This document shows positions 1 through 11,736 of a stretch of 64,000 nt of DNA, piece by piece; positions within the stretch are counted from its first letter, which is position 1; each line of letters opens with the position of its first letter. The notes under the pieces were generated by a model, which made no database searches, was not told where the DNA came from, and saw only the letters and a list, made by a program, of their open reading frames with translations. The position numbers and the translations under genes were made by a program. Source of the stretch: Zopfochytrium polystomum (Eukaryota > Chytridiomycota > Chytridiomycetes > Chytridiales > Chytridiaceae); contig JAIVFJ010000297.1 of NCBI GenBank assembly GCA_025765615.1, forward strand, positions 1 to 64,000, given 5' to 3'.

Positions 1-782
1 CGGGGAAGAGGGAGCCGCGGAGGACGGATCGAGCGCCCTGTTGTTTTCGTTTTGTTGGTTGTTTGTTTTGTTACGGGCATGTGGCTGTCAGCGAGGGCAA
101 GCAAACAAGAAAGGAACCCTTTTCACTCCAAACACTCACATCGCAACCAAACACCAAATCCGCCTCGACGCGCGACCCGTCGCTCAGCTCCAACGCAACG
201 ACGCCCGTCGCCGCGTCCCTCCCCGCAACCCCGACAACCCTCAACCCAAACCGCACCGCCACTCCAGCGTCAGCGCACGCGTCCGCGAGCGCCTGCTGCA
301 GCTTCCACCTCCGTATCCCGATCGACGCGAGGTCCCGCTCGTCCTCGAGCGTCGCCCAGCTGCTCAGGTGCCGCTCCTCACCGACCGCCACCTCGGTGCC
401 GTCGTGCCGCATCCAGCGGCGGTACAGGTAGGGAAGGCCGGCGGCGCGGATCGCGGCGAGGAGCGGAGGGTGGATGTCGCGGACGACGCGGAGGCCGTTG
501 GCGTAGAGGCCAATGGCACCGCCGATGTTGGGGGCTGGTGGGAGGGGGGAAGGCCGGCGGAGGGGGGTTGGGGGAGGGATCGAGGGGGAAAGGTGTGAGC
601 CGGGGGCACAAGCCGCAGGATTGAAGGATGAACGAACCAAAGCCGGGGGCCTGCTCGTAGACGACGGGGTCCAGGGCGAGCTTCTTCTTGAGGGCGAGTG
701 CGAGGAGGAGGCCGGCAATGCCGCCGCCCGCGACGATGACGCGCGGGGTTGCTGGTGCTGGTGTTGACGGCTCCGTGGTCAT
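1..782 (-). CDS. FAD-dependent monooxygenase (salicylate hydroxylase-like), 5' part
   Basis: Partial gene that continues past the left edge. Three exons fit with consistent phase: 782-638, 534-140 and 37-1. The ATG at 782 opens a protein with a Rossmann dinucleotide-binding motif GGGIAG at residues 19-24, followed by an acidic strand end (VVYEQAPGFG), as in class A flavoprotein hydroxylases. Exon 2 carries NIGGAIGLYANGLRVVRDI, matching the 'GIGLxPNALRxL' segment of the salicylate/kynurenine hydroxylase group. Exon 3 restores FGCD|GARSVLRGSL, equivalent to the conserved 'GADGxxSxxR' motif that contacts FAD and NAD(P)H. Introns are 103 and 102 nt with GT-AG ends. The family hydroxylates aromatic or related substrates using NAD(P)H and O2. 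The substrate cannot be told from this part, and the C-terminal half lies outside the window. Confidence 0.88.
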
Positions 783-1376
783 GGTGAGGATGGCAGATGT
801 GTGTGTGTTGTTGGTTTTTTTCAGTGCCGTCGGTCCGTTCACTCGTCTATCTGTCGCTCGGTCTGCCTTTCGGTTTTGTCGTTCTCCGCTGATAGCGATA
901 AGGGAAAATGAATGAACGAACGGTGCGATGAATGCGAGGCCGCGGCCTGCAAATCGCTCCTTCTCGCTCGCCCCTCACTCGCGACTACAGCGTCTCCCAC
1001 CCGCTGTGCCGAACCCCACGCATGCCGCGTCGGCGTCGGCGCGGACATCGCCCCTTCCCCCCTCTGCTGCTCTTAACGCTGTTTCCCCTTGTGACGTCAA
1101 ACAGAAGCACTCTCGATCGCGGCAAACACCCAAGCAATCGGAGTTTCAATGACGATGCGCAACGCCCGCTCTTGAGGCTTCGCACTCCCAAGCCGAAGGC
1201 AATGCGCTGCGCATCTTTCCTGCCCGTATATAAACTCGAGCGACTTCGCCCTGCCCCAGCTCGCCAAAGCAAGCAAGCATCCCCTCATCGCTCAAAACCT
1301 CATTCCAGCAAACAGGCATCCTCCCTTTCACCTCATCTCAGATCTGTCCAAGACAGAACCCCTCCATCCCGCAAAC
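783..1376. promoter_or_regulatory. Divergent intergenic/promoter region with TATA box
   Basis: This lies between the minus-strand monooxygenase (ATG at 782) and the plus-strand gene starting at 1377. A clear TATA element (TATATAAA, 1227-1234) sits about 145 nt upstream of the 1377 ATG on the plus strand. I see no coding potential that survives both strands. Confidence 0.55.
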
Positions 1377-1965
1377 ATGGCCGTTCCCACAACCTCCACA
1401 AACCAGGACTACAAACCACTGGACGCGCGTACAAGCTCGAAGAGGCTGACACCCCCCGCAGCGCGGAGTCGTTGCCACCGTGGCGTCAGCGGCGTACAGA
1501 GTGGGCGAGATGACCATCACGCAGGTCACCCCGATCGCCGTCGGCATCAAGGATTTGACGTTCACGACCGCACGCCCTCGCAAAGGGCGTTCTCGACCGG
1601 TACCCCCTTGCTGAAGGCCTTTGTGTACACGCTCACGGCGACTTCGGCGGTGCCAATTGCGACGTTTGTCGGCTTCCTAGCTGTGACGCTCGCGGTTTGC
1701 CTCTCTGTTGCTGGTGGGTGTATTGCTTGTGTTTCTTGCGGGTCTTATCGCCTCTCTTTGTCTCAATTTTCATGTCGCTTTTACCTTACACACAGGCACC
1801 GGCGTTGTCCTCGTTCAAGGCGGCTTCACGGTCGTTGCAGGCTTTGTCCTCTTTTGGTTCTTGGCGGGCGCGTTCGTGCTGACGTGCATCGCTACATTCT
1901 GGCTCACGGCTGGTTACGTTGCGTACCAAGGCGCAAAGGCAATCGACCGGGCGTCGTCACAGTGA
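1377..1965 (+). CDS. Small membrane-hairpin protein, possibly promethin/LDAF1-like
   Basis: The model is 1377-1713 joined to 1796-1965 (168 aa), with an 82-nt GT-AG intron (gtgggtg...cacag) and matching phase. The C-terminal 90 residues hold two long hydrophobic stretches, TPLLKAFVYTLTATSAV... and GFTVVAGFVLFWFLAGAF.... Four short helices in this arrangement, in a small soluble-tailed protein, resemble the promethin/LDAF1 family of seipin-associated lipid-droplet proteins. That is a resemblance by eye only. The N-terminal 80 residues are odd: the ATG frame is Arg/His-rich, while another frame gives a more natural run (VATVASAAYRVGEMTITQVT and onward). Small indels near the C homopolymers at about 1450 and 1605 are therefore possible. 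The TATA box at 1227 and the ATG context support expression. Membrane protein is secure; the family is uncertain. Confidence 0.5.
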
Positions 1966-2470
1966 AAGTTTTCGAGTGTTCAGCGGCCATTTGTTCCTTT
2001 CGTTTTGATTTCGATGGGCGAAATCCTGCCCCTGCTTGTCGTCGTTTCATCCCACTTCTTTTACGTGTAATGTTGGTCCCTTTTCGTCACTTAACGTTAT
2101 GCCCCCAGAATGAGTCAGACCCATACCGGCTTCTCCTCTTCCAACTCTCTTTTGTTCGTTCAGTTCATCCTCTTTACTTGCGATGTCCCTCATGTTTTGT
2201 CAAGAACTCCCCGAAATCGAGGTTCAACATTTCATTTATGCCTGCCTTTTGCCAAAGCACGGTTGTGAAGTGGGACATCTTTGAAAGAAAGATGGAAAGG
2301 ATTTGCCGTCTTCCCGACAGTCCTCATCGAACCGGCTGCCTCCTCCAGCCGCAATTTATTTTCGGACTTCTGACAACTGCCATTTTCCCAGCCACCAAAC
2401 ACAATTGTGATTTGCCCTTCCGTCGTCGCATGGATCGAATTCGTGATCGACGGATCGTTGCAGTCCAGGC
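1966..2470. other. Intergenic, no gene seen
   Basis: This is downstream of the small membrane protein. Frames remain open by chance on the plus strand to 2663, but composition is unremarkable and no domain is visible. It probably holds the 3' UTR of the upstream gene. Confidence 0.4.
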
Positions 2471-3770
2471 GGCCCTGGGAGCAGCGCAAGGAAGAGTTGG
2501 AAGACCTCCTTCAGAAGCTTCGAGCGCAGAGATAGGACAAATACTTGGGCCATGCTGCAACCCTGGAGCCGTATCTAGCTGCCTTGCAAAAGGCCTAAAC
2601 GAAATACAGCCGGGCCAAATCGGAATACACCGCCTGAAGCTTCATCTAATTTCACCAAGCTGAGCGCAGACGTTGCTTCGTCACATCAGTTATCTTTCGC
2701 CCGGCTGACTGTTTCGCAACAAGTCGTGGCATCAACGAATGATCGGCTGTATCGTGCGAAAGCGGAAGTGGGCTCGGCAGAAAAAGGGCTAATGTCGACG
2801 AAGTCGAAGCTGCTCGCCACGATTAACGAGAAGATTGCGGCAATCGAGGCAGAGTTGAACGAACCTCTCGGTAAGTTTTGTGCCTTGCGGATTGCGCTTA
2901 TCGCTCCTAACGCCCCCATCAGCTGGACGTCAGATTCCGGGTCCTCTTCAATCTTGTCTGACCAGAAGGCCCTTCGAAGCGCAGTCATGGCATTGCGGGA
3001 GAGCAAGATGAACTTTGCGATGCGGCTCGCATCGTTAGGGATCGTCCAACGTTGTGACCAACGGAATTCTGTTAAACGTCCTTTCCACCGGGCATTTGAT
3101 CTGAATTACTTCACAATAATCGCGGAGCGCGACCCTGGGACCACTATCTACAGGATCAAACTACTGCCCAAGTACAAACCGTCCAGATCCAGAATGTTGG
3201 AAGCTTCTCTTGTGGATGGGCAAAAATTATGCGCTGTGGCAATAATCAGGAGCTCTGGCCGGACGAAGAGTGCCTCAACTTGCGCCTCCAACTTTTTGCA
3301 CGGGCAACCGCTACGAGAGCTGCAGCCGGCCCCCAACCATTTTAGGAGCGGACAGCGACAGCGCGTTGGACAGACACCCAATGTCGCACCTCCCCTTCCC
3401 ACAAGATCCTCTTTTGTGAGACTCGGCGGCTCTGACCGACGCTGCAGCTAGTGAAGGAACCGGTCGAACGGACCCTGGAAAGCCAGCTCGTTCTTCGTAC
3501 AAGCGCAGCACACAACGGACTGCTGCATGGGTTGCGAATGTTGCACAGGAAATGCAAAGCGCTGGTGTAGAGATCTTGCCGAACTCACTTTCGGCGCTTG
3601 CGTGGTCGAAGGAGCTGTCAGCAAAGGTCCAATCATATGCGCCTCTGCAAGCGATGGGGAGGAGAGCAAGTTCAAACTTTGCCCAGCGGTTAAAATGAAA
3701 GTTCCGAGAGCGCGGATTGCAGTACTGCAGGTGGTAAATACGTAAGAAGGATGGTCAGACTTTGTCATGC
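2471..3770 (+). pseudogene. Decayed coiled-coil coding sequence
   Basis: Plus-strand reading gives heptad-like, charged helical segments separated by stops: EELEDLLQKLRAQR then stop at about 2535; KYLGHAATLEPYLAALQKA then stop; a longer open piece around 2690-2870 (SQQVVASTNDRLYRAKAEVG..., ...NEKIAAIEAELNEPL) ending at a plausible donor gtaagt at 2871; and further pieces to about 3700. The periodic Leu/Ala/Glu content suggests a former coiled-coil protein, but I cannot assemble one open model. Similar degenerate coiled-coil text occurs at 33.4-33.9 kb. It may be a relic gene, or a gene with many unrecognised introns. Confidence 0.3.
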
Positions 3771-4009
3771 AAATATCTCTCCAACTTCAACCTCAACTCA
3801 TCCGACTGCTCATTTATTTTATTCTTTTCAGCGACGGAAATAAAAAGTATTTGAGAAAGAACTTGGAGAAATAATAGAAAATGAGAGAAAGTAAACAGGC
3901 GGGAGCGTGTTCTCTGGGCGGGCCAGTTGCCTGATTTTGTCTCGAATTTGAAAGGGTGGGGCATTTCCACTATACCTACCTGAACAAGTGAATGGCACCT
4001 TTTTATTTT

Positions 4010-6549
4010 TTAATCTTTCGCTTTTTTTGATTCCGAGCCAGGCTCTACGTCTTCTCGATTCCGCTTGGGTCGTGCTTTGGCCTTATTGGAAAAGTCAGAC
4101 GCAAACCACAAAGAATATGCTTAACGTATTACCTTTGGCCCCCAGTTCTTTTCAGGATTCGCTTGATATCTCACCAACCCCGTCTTCTTTGATGGCGCGT
4201 CAGCGTCAGGATGCTTCTCAAAGTTCGCCACAATACTTTTGTAAAGGGATGTTAGTCATTATATAACCACCGCTGAAAGCTTTTCCTCACCTCGGCGTAA
4301 TTTGCAGCAGCCGTTGCGCGATTGGGTCCTTGTCGAATTTTGCCGACACGGGATTCTTTGCGACCCAGCCGAGGATGATGTCCCAAAGGACACGCGGTGG
4401 TGCGTCGGTCTTGAATGTTGCGGGCTTGCAGTGCGTCACGGAAACCTTGTATCCTGCATGCAAAATTGCCGACCTTATTGTTGACGTCAGATTTGTTGAC
4501 GGCACAATCATTATCCTTACTTGAATAGGGACAAAGGCGGTGTGCTACAGTGAACAATTCCACAAAGACCGGCGAGGGAGTAGTAGAATGGCTGGTCGTG
4601 CAATTCCTGGGGAAGATCACCGTCAAATTCGAGCTGCCAGAAGCAGGAGGGTATTGGGCCGCTCACCTCTGACATAACCGTTATCATTCCCAGCATTCTC
4701 ACGTTTGTTTTATACTTCTCTTTGTTTGCATTAACGTGCGCAATCATTCGATCTAAAAACGCGGGATCATGCAAGTAGCCAGAGTAGAACGGCCCTCCAA
4801 CCTGATTCACAACGAAGTTAAATATCTAAAATGTGTCCAAGATGGTAGACCAACGTACATGATACTTGCTCCCGCACAATTCGCAGGTTGGGGACACTGG
4901 TGGGCCAGACCCAACGCGGAACTTGTTTTTGGAGTTCTCCAGAACGTAGTGGCCAAAGGTGGAAGTCACGAAAGACCTGCATCCTGAGCAGGCATACACA
5001 GAAGAGGTGCGTCTGTTTATACCCAACTCATCAGCACACGTGTAGAGTCACCAAATGAAACACGAACACCTACGAAGCAGCTTGCAGAGCATCGGATGGC
5101 GACGATACGACCCTGACAAAGACTCGAATATAAAAGTCTATACTACACGACATCAACGGCACAATGTGTCGCCGATATCGGATGGCAGACGTTTGAATCG
5201 TGTGAAGAAGAATTCGTAGGGCCTATTTCGACTTTTCAGGTTTGACTGTAAGAAGGGAATACTTCTGTACCATTTCATGGGAGAACGGGTTGTTCGGCAG
5301 AGGCACAGATCCGTATTTCATGAAGCAAGCCTCGTATTGTCCTCCCGCAAGAGTCAGCATATCGGTGCAGGTGATGCAAAGTAGACCTATCATTCCGCCG
5401 CTTTCGCTTAATGCACTCATGCTCATGTAAGGCAATTGACTTACCCCCATCATCCACACTGCGCACGGCAGCATCAATGAACGGAGCTGCTGTGCCGTAA
5501 GGGTCCTTCATCTTCATTAGCAAATGGAAATGATTCGCGCTTGCAGCGCAACCTCACCAAGTCCACCACTTGAAATCGTTTCCCCTGTTGCAGTGTCTGG
5601 TACATTACCAGGCTGTCGAAATTAGTCTTGATTCTCCGCTAAAACCAATTCCTTACTTGGCGTCGCCCTGATTAGGGGTGACTTTGTCTTCCACCTTGTT
5701 GTGAGCAACATTTCGCCGGATTGCCTCAACAGCGACTGCGTCCATGTCGTTTGCAACAATGTTCGACACTTTTGGACACTCATTGGCATAACGAATGGCG
5801 CGAAGTCCGGTCGCGGATAGGGCTTCAAGTATTGAAATGGGATGGCCGGCAAGAGCGGGTCCGGGTGCGCCCGAAATCTTGGACGCAGCCGAGGTCACCT
5901 CTTTCATTACCATGACATCGTGTTACGGAGTGTATGAATTGCGAAAAGCACTTGACTTACCGTCAGCCTCAGCCTCGTTCGACTCGCCAGTCTGGCCTTG
6001 TCGCTTTTCCAACTTCTTCGCCCTCTTGGCAGCAATTTCCTCTTCTAGGAGCTCGCTCCAACAGTTTATACTTGCAACCGACTGCAGGTCTCTTTAGATT
6101 CCGTGATGCGTTTGCAAAGATCGTCAATTTGGTTTTGCTCACCATATCTCTGTTGAACTCCTGCGGTTTATCGGTCAAGAACGTCAGAGCCGTGTTGTTC
6201 GAATTCTCAAAAGCTTGCCTGGACAGGGTTGTAAAAGACGTCGGTTTTTGCGTTTTCGGGAGTCAAAATCTCAGCGGTGCCTTGAGTGATGATCGAATAC
6301 TTAGTACTGGGCGTAAGAAGTCGAAATTCTGCATCCAGACGCCAACTCACCTTCGCGAATGGACGTCGGACCATCTGCTGATGCACTTTCCGCCGCTTGC
6401 TTCGATGGCTGCTGCTGCCGCTGCTGCTTCTGCTTTTTCTGCCGAGGGGGTTTGTCGGCGCTGTCAGATCTGCCTGCCTTGGCCGGATCATCATCGCGAA
6501 GCAACCCGCCGTCTAACGGCGCCTTCTCGAAAACTCTCTCGGCGTCCAT
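4010..6549 (-). CDS. TRM1: tRNA (guanine26-N2)-dimethyltransferase
   Basis: Fifteen exons: 6549-6351, 6280-6219, 6160-6143, 6081-5961, 5900-5657, 5612-5558, 5505-5445, 5386-5271, 5222-5074, 5012-4859, 4801-4667, 4606-4521, 4473-4291, 4235-4133, 4081-4010. They total 1758 nt (585 aa) with every phase matching. Trm1 uses SAM to dimethylate G26 of tRNAs in nucleus and mitochondria. Signature segments are in order: EGTAEIL and VFYNPVQEFNRDMS at the N terminus; the SAM-binding region [16 protein letters not shown] and [16 protein letters not shown]; then [40 protein letters not shown] and [12 protein letters not shown]; a CxxC...CxxC zinc-like region (CSGC/CELC); and [16 protein letters not shown] near the C terminus. 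Intron 2 has GC-AG ends and exon 3 is only 18 nt. A basic Gln-rich stretch near residue 35 and a C-terminal KRNREDV...SKKAKD tail could be nuclear signals. An upstream in-frame TTG gives no reason to extend the start. Confidence 0.95.
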
Positions 6550-8230
6550 GAAGTCGCTGAACAACCTTGTCACCAACAAGGGCAAGCAAGAAAAAGTCGA
6601 CGACAAGTCCAACTGCGAGATTGCCGAGACTCAGACAAGGTTGTCCGGTGGTGCCACGAGTTGTCGCTCGCAAGCCGCGTTCATTCGACCGTTCGTTCGT
6701 TCGCTTCCGCTGATCTCATCGGATCGACGGGGAGAAGCTGGCGGGATAGGCAAGGAGGGTAATAAGTCAACGCTGTGTGTTGTGCTCTCGGTGGTCGCCT
6801 TCCGACTGGCCCACGCCAACAACGGGAACCACGGAAACTATCACGGTCGGCGAACGGCACTCGACGGAAAGTAATGCCAGCGATTCCTCAGCAAAGCCGG
6901 AGTCACCCTGCTCTCCTCTACACAAAACGACAAAAACGGAAAAAACTCGGAAACAGGAGGAGAACAAAGGAACTATTGAAAACAATTGAGTGCAAACAAT
7001 AATTGAGGGATCAAAGCAGAGAACCGGGAGGGCAGGGCTTTCAAGCAGCAAACAATAAAGTTAAAATAAGCACATGCAGTCGATCCTTCACAAACTACCC
7101 CGGCCGGCGGCGGCAGCCCCTCGCAACGCGCGCCCCCCACCTCCAGCCACCACCTGCGCCCAGCTGCGCGTCGGCGGCGGCGGCAACGGCGGTGGCGGCG
7201 GTGGCGGCGGCGTCATTGCGGTCTTGATATCTGTCGATGGACGGTCGTCATCGAACGAGCCGCCGCCGCCAGTGACCCCCCAGCTACTTCCGCCCACGAA
7301 CGTCACCGCAGAATTGGTGGAGGTGGTGCCTCCACATCCGCAGCCGCCACCTTCCGACACAAGAAGGTTTCGCATGGGCGGCGGTAGCGGGTGCATTGTC
7401 GAAGGCGCGGTGGGGTTAGTGGTGCTGGTGGGGTTGGGGCAGGCGGCGGCAGCTTCCGCGATTTGGGGGCGGTCGCGCGGCGCCAATTCCTACAACCTGG
7501 ATGGCCTCCACAACGAGAGCCAGGCGTCGACGTTTGCGTCCGTCCGCCAGAAGGCGAAGTGTGTTGTCCGTTCCCATAGTTGTTCAACTGCAATGGAATG
7601 GTGCAAAAGAATGAAAAAAGGACACAGTCAGCCAGGCAATCAAGCTCCTAAAAGAAGGTTGAGAAGTTAAAAACCAAACGGACGTCGACGCAACGCTAAA
7701 GTTCGTGGCAGGCCCGTCTGCTGCGGCGTCGTTCTCCCCTCAGGGTCGCAAGCAACGTCCTCCTCTGGAACCTGTTGTGAGTCAAGTAAAGGCTGCTCGT
7801 TTCGTACGCTTCGCAGTGCGACCGATCGGCGCACTTCGTTACATAAATACAGTAACAGAGCAAACCCAAAGAAAAGCCTACTTGAGGAAACCAACCGTTG
7901 CCTAAGTACTTACACTAAGCGACGTTGGAGAGGAAACGAAATGAGACAAACCGTTGAGTGGGAGCTGACTGGCTTGACAAAACGGAGGCGGCCGCTGACA
8001 GGACTGCGAGAGCGATAGGCTCAGTGGCGGAGAGGTTTTCTTCATGCGACTGGTACTTTTTTTTGCACATTTCTTGTCCATAGACGGGGGATGCATTCCA
8101 AAATCTGTCGCGACGGAATGCGGCAGTTTTCCAAGGAGTGTGCTAAGGGGAATTCTTGAGATCGGCTTTACTTTTTTCTCCCTTCGAGCCTCTTCATCCA
8201 CATCCGAATTGTGCAGCCTCATGATAGACG
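6550..8230. other. Intergenic; Gly/Pro-coding low-complexity, possible unassigned exons
   Basis: From about 7088 to 7490 the sequence is GGC/CCG-rich. The minus strand is open across this stretch (Pro-, Gly- and Ala-rich, ending RSWAQVVAGGGG...GRGSL then stop at 7088), but it has no ATG near the 5' end and no domain. A second minus-strand open stretch (about 8222-7902) is Lys-rich and then Ser-rich, and equally unassignable. Either could be an exon of one unrecognised minus-strand gene. No RNA gene is visible. Confidence 0.25.
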
Positions 8231-9675
8231 TGTGAGACTACACCGAGGTCTCAGTGATAAAGTCTAGGGATTTTATTCGCAAAAACAAGCATACCTGTCA
8301 TAAAACCACAATGATTGGGACCCCTATTATTATTCCCAGTTCTTTAGTTTCCAAGGCGTTATCAAAGTGTATTTGCGGCTAACCTGTCTTAATTATTGGG
8401 CCTGCTTTGACTACTTTCGTTTTAACAGTTTCCGTTGCGCCAGGGTTTTCTCAACATATTTTCTTTTTTGGTGACTAACAGAGACTGCCCGACTGCCTAG
8501 GGATGGGGTGCCAGACAGGCTGTACCCCAAGCCCGCCTAATTTATTATTTATTTTCGGCACTTTTACATAAACGCATAGGGTTGGGGGGACTTCAAGCAT
8601 TTGTGGTGGATGCTCCAAGTCAGGGGGGGTTGACTTGTCATTTTTCTTCAATCTGATTTCTGTCCTTTGGCACCAATACAGTCCCTTCAAATCCATCTGG
8701 CTTGCGACGGTGAGGGTGGTGAGAGGTGGTACACACCCAGGTGAGTACATGGTCCCTTCGGGGGCTCCTCTTAAGGGGCTGTGGGTGGCAAGGCGCTGTG
8801 CAGTTTCCTCAGCAGAGAATACTCGAACACAGGCGGATACTAGACCACAGAGGGACGGTGACACAGAAAAAAAAAGATATTGCGAGGAATTGAAATGCTC
8901 AACAAGCCTACACGAAAAAAAAAGAGGGAAGAAAGAGTTGAATCGAACGTGAAGAGGGCTTCGGGGTTCCTCGCTTGGAAATGGGGCCTCGAGTTGCATT
9001 GAGATGCGCGGATGGTGAATTACTATTATGACGAAAGGACAGTGGGGGTATGGAGAAGTATAATATTTACGAATGGAAAGCAAAGTAGATCCACCATCAC
9101 AGCGCCAAGTCAGACGATGCCGCCGAGCGATCCCGTGATATCGTGCGACGGCGATCGCAGGGTTCAACTAATTCAGTGCCGTGCAGATGTTATAGGTGGA
9201 TATGGGCTGCCGAAGTTTTTGTGTGTTGGGCGAGTGGCGGGCATTTCGGCGAGCCTGCCTTGTCAAGCAAGTGGCAGTTCGGCGTCGGCGGACCGAAATG
9301 ACGGCGCGTGACGCAACGCAACGCAAACGCAACGCAACCCACTCGCGCTGCCCCGCCATCTCGCACTCATCCGCTCTTCACGAGTGACATCAACCGACCC
9401 CCGAAGTCGGTGGGAGACGTCCCGACTGGCCGGTCGCGATCAGATCGGACGAGCGGGGTTGGTCTGTGGTCGGGAGACAGAACAGGATGCTGCATTGACG
9501 CAATAAGGGCCCCGAACACACAGTTCTCATTCGTACACATTCAGCTCGATCCATGCCACAGAGAAGAACGAAACAGACTTTGGTAGGGGGTGGCTGCTCA
9601 GCGCTTGCCACCGGCCTAGTTCGTTAGCTGTCTGTTGCTGCTGCTGCTACCGCCTCGCCTGCCATCGCCTTTACC
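8231..9675. other. Intergenic with repeat relics, then promoter region
   Basis: There is no supported gene. Around 8480-8800 the sequence looks like repeat DNA and holds a 48-bp block (8725-8772) that recurs exactly at 34853-34900. At about 9311-9341 there is a short ACGCA-type pentanucleotide array. The last few hundred bases precede the plus-strand methyltransferase gene and presumably contain its promoter; no TATA box stands out. Confidence 0.4.
8725..8772 (+). repeat. 48-bp dispersed repeat, copy A
   Basis: This block is identical over 48 nt to 34853-34900, in the same orientation. Flanks remain partly similar downstream (ggctgtgggtgg against ctgtgggtgg). It is most likely a fragment of a larger mobile element. 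Confidence 0.8.
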
Positions 9676-11251
9676 ATGGGCGCGCAAGAGCGGGATGCGA
9701 TGGCCTTCCTTGAGGCGGCGTCTTCACCATGCCACACCACCAACTTAGCCACCAGTACACGCCTATCCTCGACAGAAGCTTCGGATCTGCCCCAGCTTCT
9801 TGCGGACATCCCGCCGGATGAAGTCGTCACTGAGCTGCTGAGAGCTCGCAAGATGAAGAGGGATCTGCTCAGGAACGTTGACGCTACCCGGACTCGGCCA
9901 AGCACCTGTCCTCAGTACTCGATATCACGATTCGAAGAGCCGTTTCTTGCACAAAATCTGCGAAAATATCAATCGCGTCATGGCGAAGAGCCTCCATCAT
10001 CGCCTTTACGCACGCTTGCAGCACCGCGCGCCGTCACCCCGAAAGTAAGGAAAGCTGCGCCACCAGCTAGCAACACACGCTGACACTTCCACGCAGATTC
10101 CAAACGTACTTCGCAACGACTACAGTCAGCACTTCCTCGACACTGGCGAACGCCCGCAAAACACAATTCGTGATGCCCCCTTCCCAAACCGCCTTCTTGA
10201 GTACCCAAAGCTGCAAGAACTCATGCGACTGAAAGCAGCACACACCGCTGCTCATTCCCTGCACCCGCCGCTGTTCTTGTCGACCCCAGATCTCGGAGCT
10301 TCGACTTATGACCTGGCTCTCCGACTCGGTAGCCGGTGCTTCGACGTCATCCTGATCAATCCTCCCACCGATCCCATGGATGCACTGATATCCGCAGAAA
10401 CAATGCCTCCTGGATCGCGAGGAAAGCGCCGTGTGTGGACGTGGGATCAGATCGCTAAGCTCAAAATTGAGGACGTCGCAGCTGTTCCCAGCTTCGTGTT
10501 CTTGTGGACGGTGCGCCGCTTCTTGATTCGTTCCAACAACGTTGTATGTCTAAGCACTGCATTTTTCAACATAGGGCGACGGAGATGGTCTCGAGCGTGG
10601 TCGTGACGTTCTCGGAAAGTGGGGCTACCGTCGTGCTGAAGACATAACGTGGGTCAAGACCAACAAGACTTGGAGAGGATCCGTTCGACTGGGAGACCCA
10701 CCCGTATTACTTCGGCAAAAGGAGCACTGCCTCGTGGGTATTAAGGGAACGTTACGGCGCTCGATCGATACACGTACGCATCCCTCTTGCTATTCCCAAA
10801 AGACACTTCCTCATGATCCGTGCTCCAGATTTCATTCATTGCAACGTCGATACGGACGTCATTGTCGCAGAAGACGTACCCCACGGGCGGCGCAAACCCA
10901 CTGAGATATACACCATAATTGAAAACTTTTGCCTTGGTCGACGAAGATTGCAAATATTTGGATCTGTGAGTTACAGTTTAAAGGGCCCCCTTGCTAAGAT
11001 ACCTTCTTCATTCAGGATGACACTGGTCGCCCAGGTTGGGTCACTGTCGGACCGGAAGTGACAATTTCTACGTTTGATCCACAAGCTTACCCCAAATTTT
11101 TCGAGAGCGGAGGAGCCGTCATTCCCTTCCATCCAGGTAAGGCGGTTGTTTTTCAAGACTTTGCAGTGCTTTGAGTAACATGATCTACGCTATGCGTTCA
11201 GACATTGAGGCGCTTCGCCCTAAATCGCCGCCTCCCCGGAATAAGCGTTGA
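9676..11251 (+). CDS. METTL14: MT-A70 family, METTL14-type m6A methyltransferase subunit
   Basis: Six exons: 9676-10044, 10097-10510, 10575-10773, 10829-10965, 11016-11136, 11202-11251. They total 1290 nt (429 aa), close to animal METTL14 (about 456 aa). Characteristic text runs in order: [135 protein letters not shown] and [17 protein letters not shown]14 partners METTL3 and helps bind RNA in the nuclear N6-adenosine methyltransferase complex; it is normally catalytically silent. The METTL3 catalytic DPPW is replaced here by NPPT (residues 211-214; METTL14 usually has EPPL), in keeping with an inactive subunit. All introns are 50-65 nt GT-AG. No METTL3 gene lies in the window. Confidence 0.95.
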
Positions 11252-11736
11252 AGCCGAGTATACCATTTCAGACGAAGCCAGTTTCCCTGCTTACATTTGT
11301 GTTTGCACGAGTCGCTACTGTCTTTGTCAAGATGTTTTGCATGGCCCTATCTTCTATTCGTATTCACAGCTTAGCTCTGATTCACCCCTGTTTCACGCAT
11401 ATTCTTGTATTGTGGGATCGAGCGCTTCGTGCCGGATATTATTGTTTCGTTCACGCGCGGGACGTTGTTGTCTTTTGGCGGTGCATAATAAGCATCGAAT
11501 TCAAGTCTCATTTAAAAATGATCGCAACGAAACTCGACATACTCAATCTCTCTTCGCTGCAGTACCACCAAGCACGTTCGACTGTGCAAAATGTTGCAAA
11601 GCAAGAAGCTAGGAAATCGCCACGAAATGGTTTGTCGGCCTTCACAGTTACGCGTGGAGAGCGGCTGCGGGTGAAAGGTGGGAAGTAGATTGAGAGCGGA
11701 TCATGCAGGTACAAGAACTCGCATGTTTTTCGCTGG
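11252..11736. other. Intergenic, nothing recognised
   Basis: This is the 3' flank of the METTL14-like gene. Open frames are short and unrelated to known proteins. The LINE fragment begins just after it. Confidence 0.4.

Noticed and set aside
1377..2663. 428-codon plus-strand reading
   Set aside because: It reads through the intron of the small membrane gene and its 3' flank. Text after about 1713 is not protein-like in that frame.
5440..5450. Apparent frameshift in TRM1 at the GGGGG run
   Set aside because: Using the acceptor at 5387-5388 instead of the upstream AGs restores [14 protein letters not shown] in phase, so no frameshift is needed.
6550..6612. 21-codon N-terminal extension of TRM1 as a mitochondrial presequence
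   Set aside because: The upstream frame begins with TTG, not ATG, and lacks the basic amphipathic character of a presequence. The ATG at 6549 is preferred.
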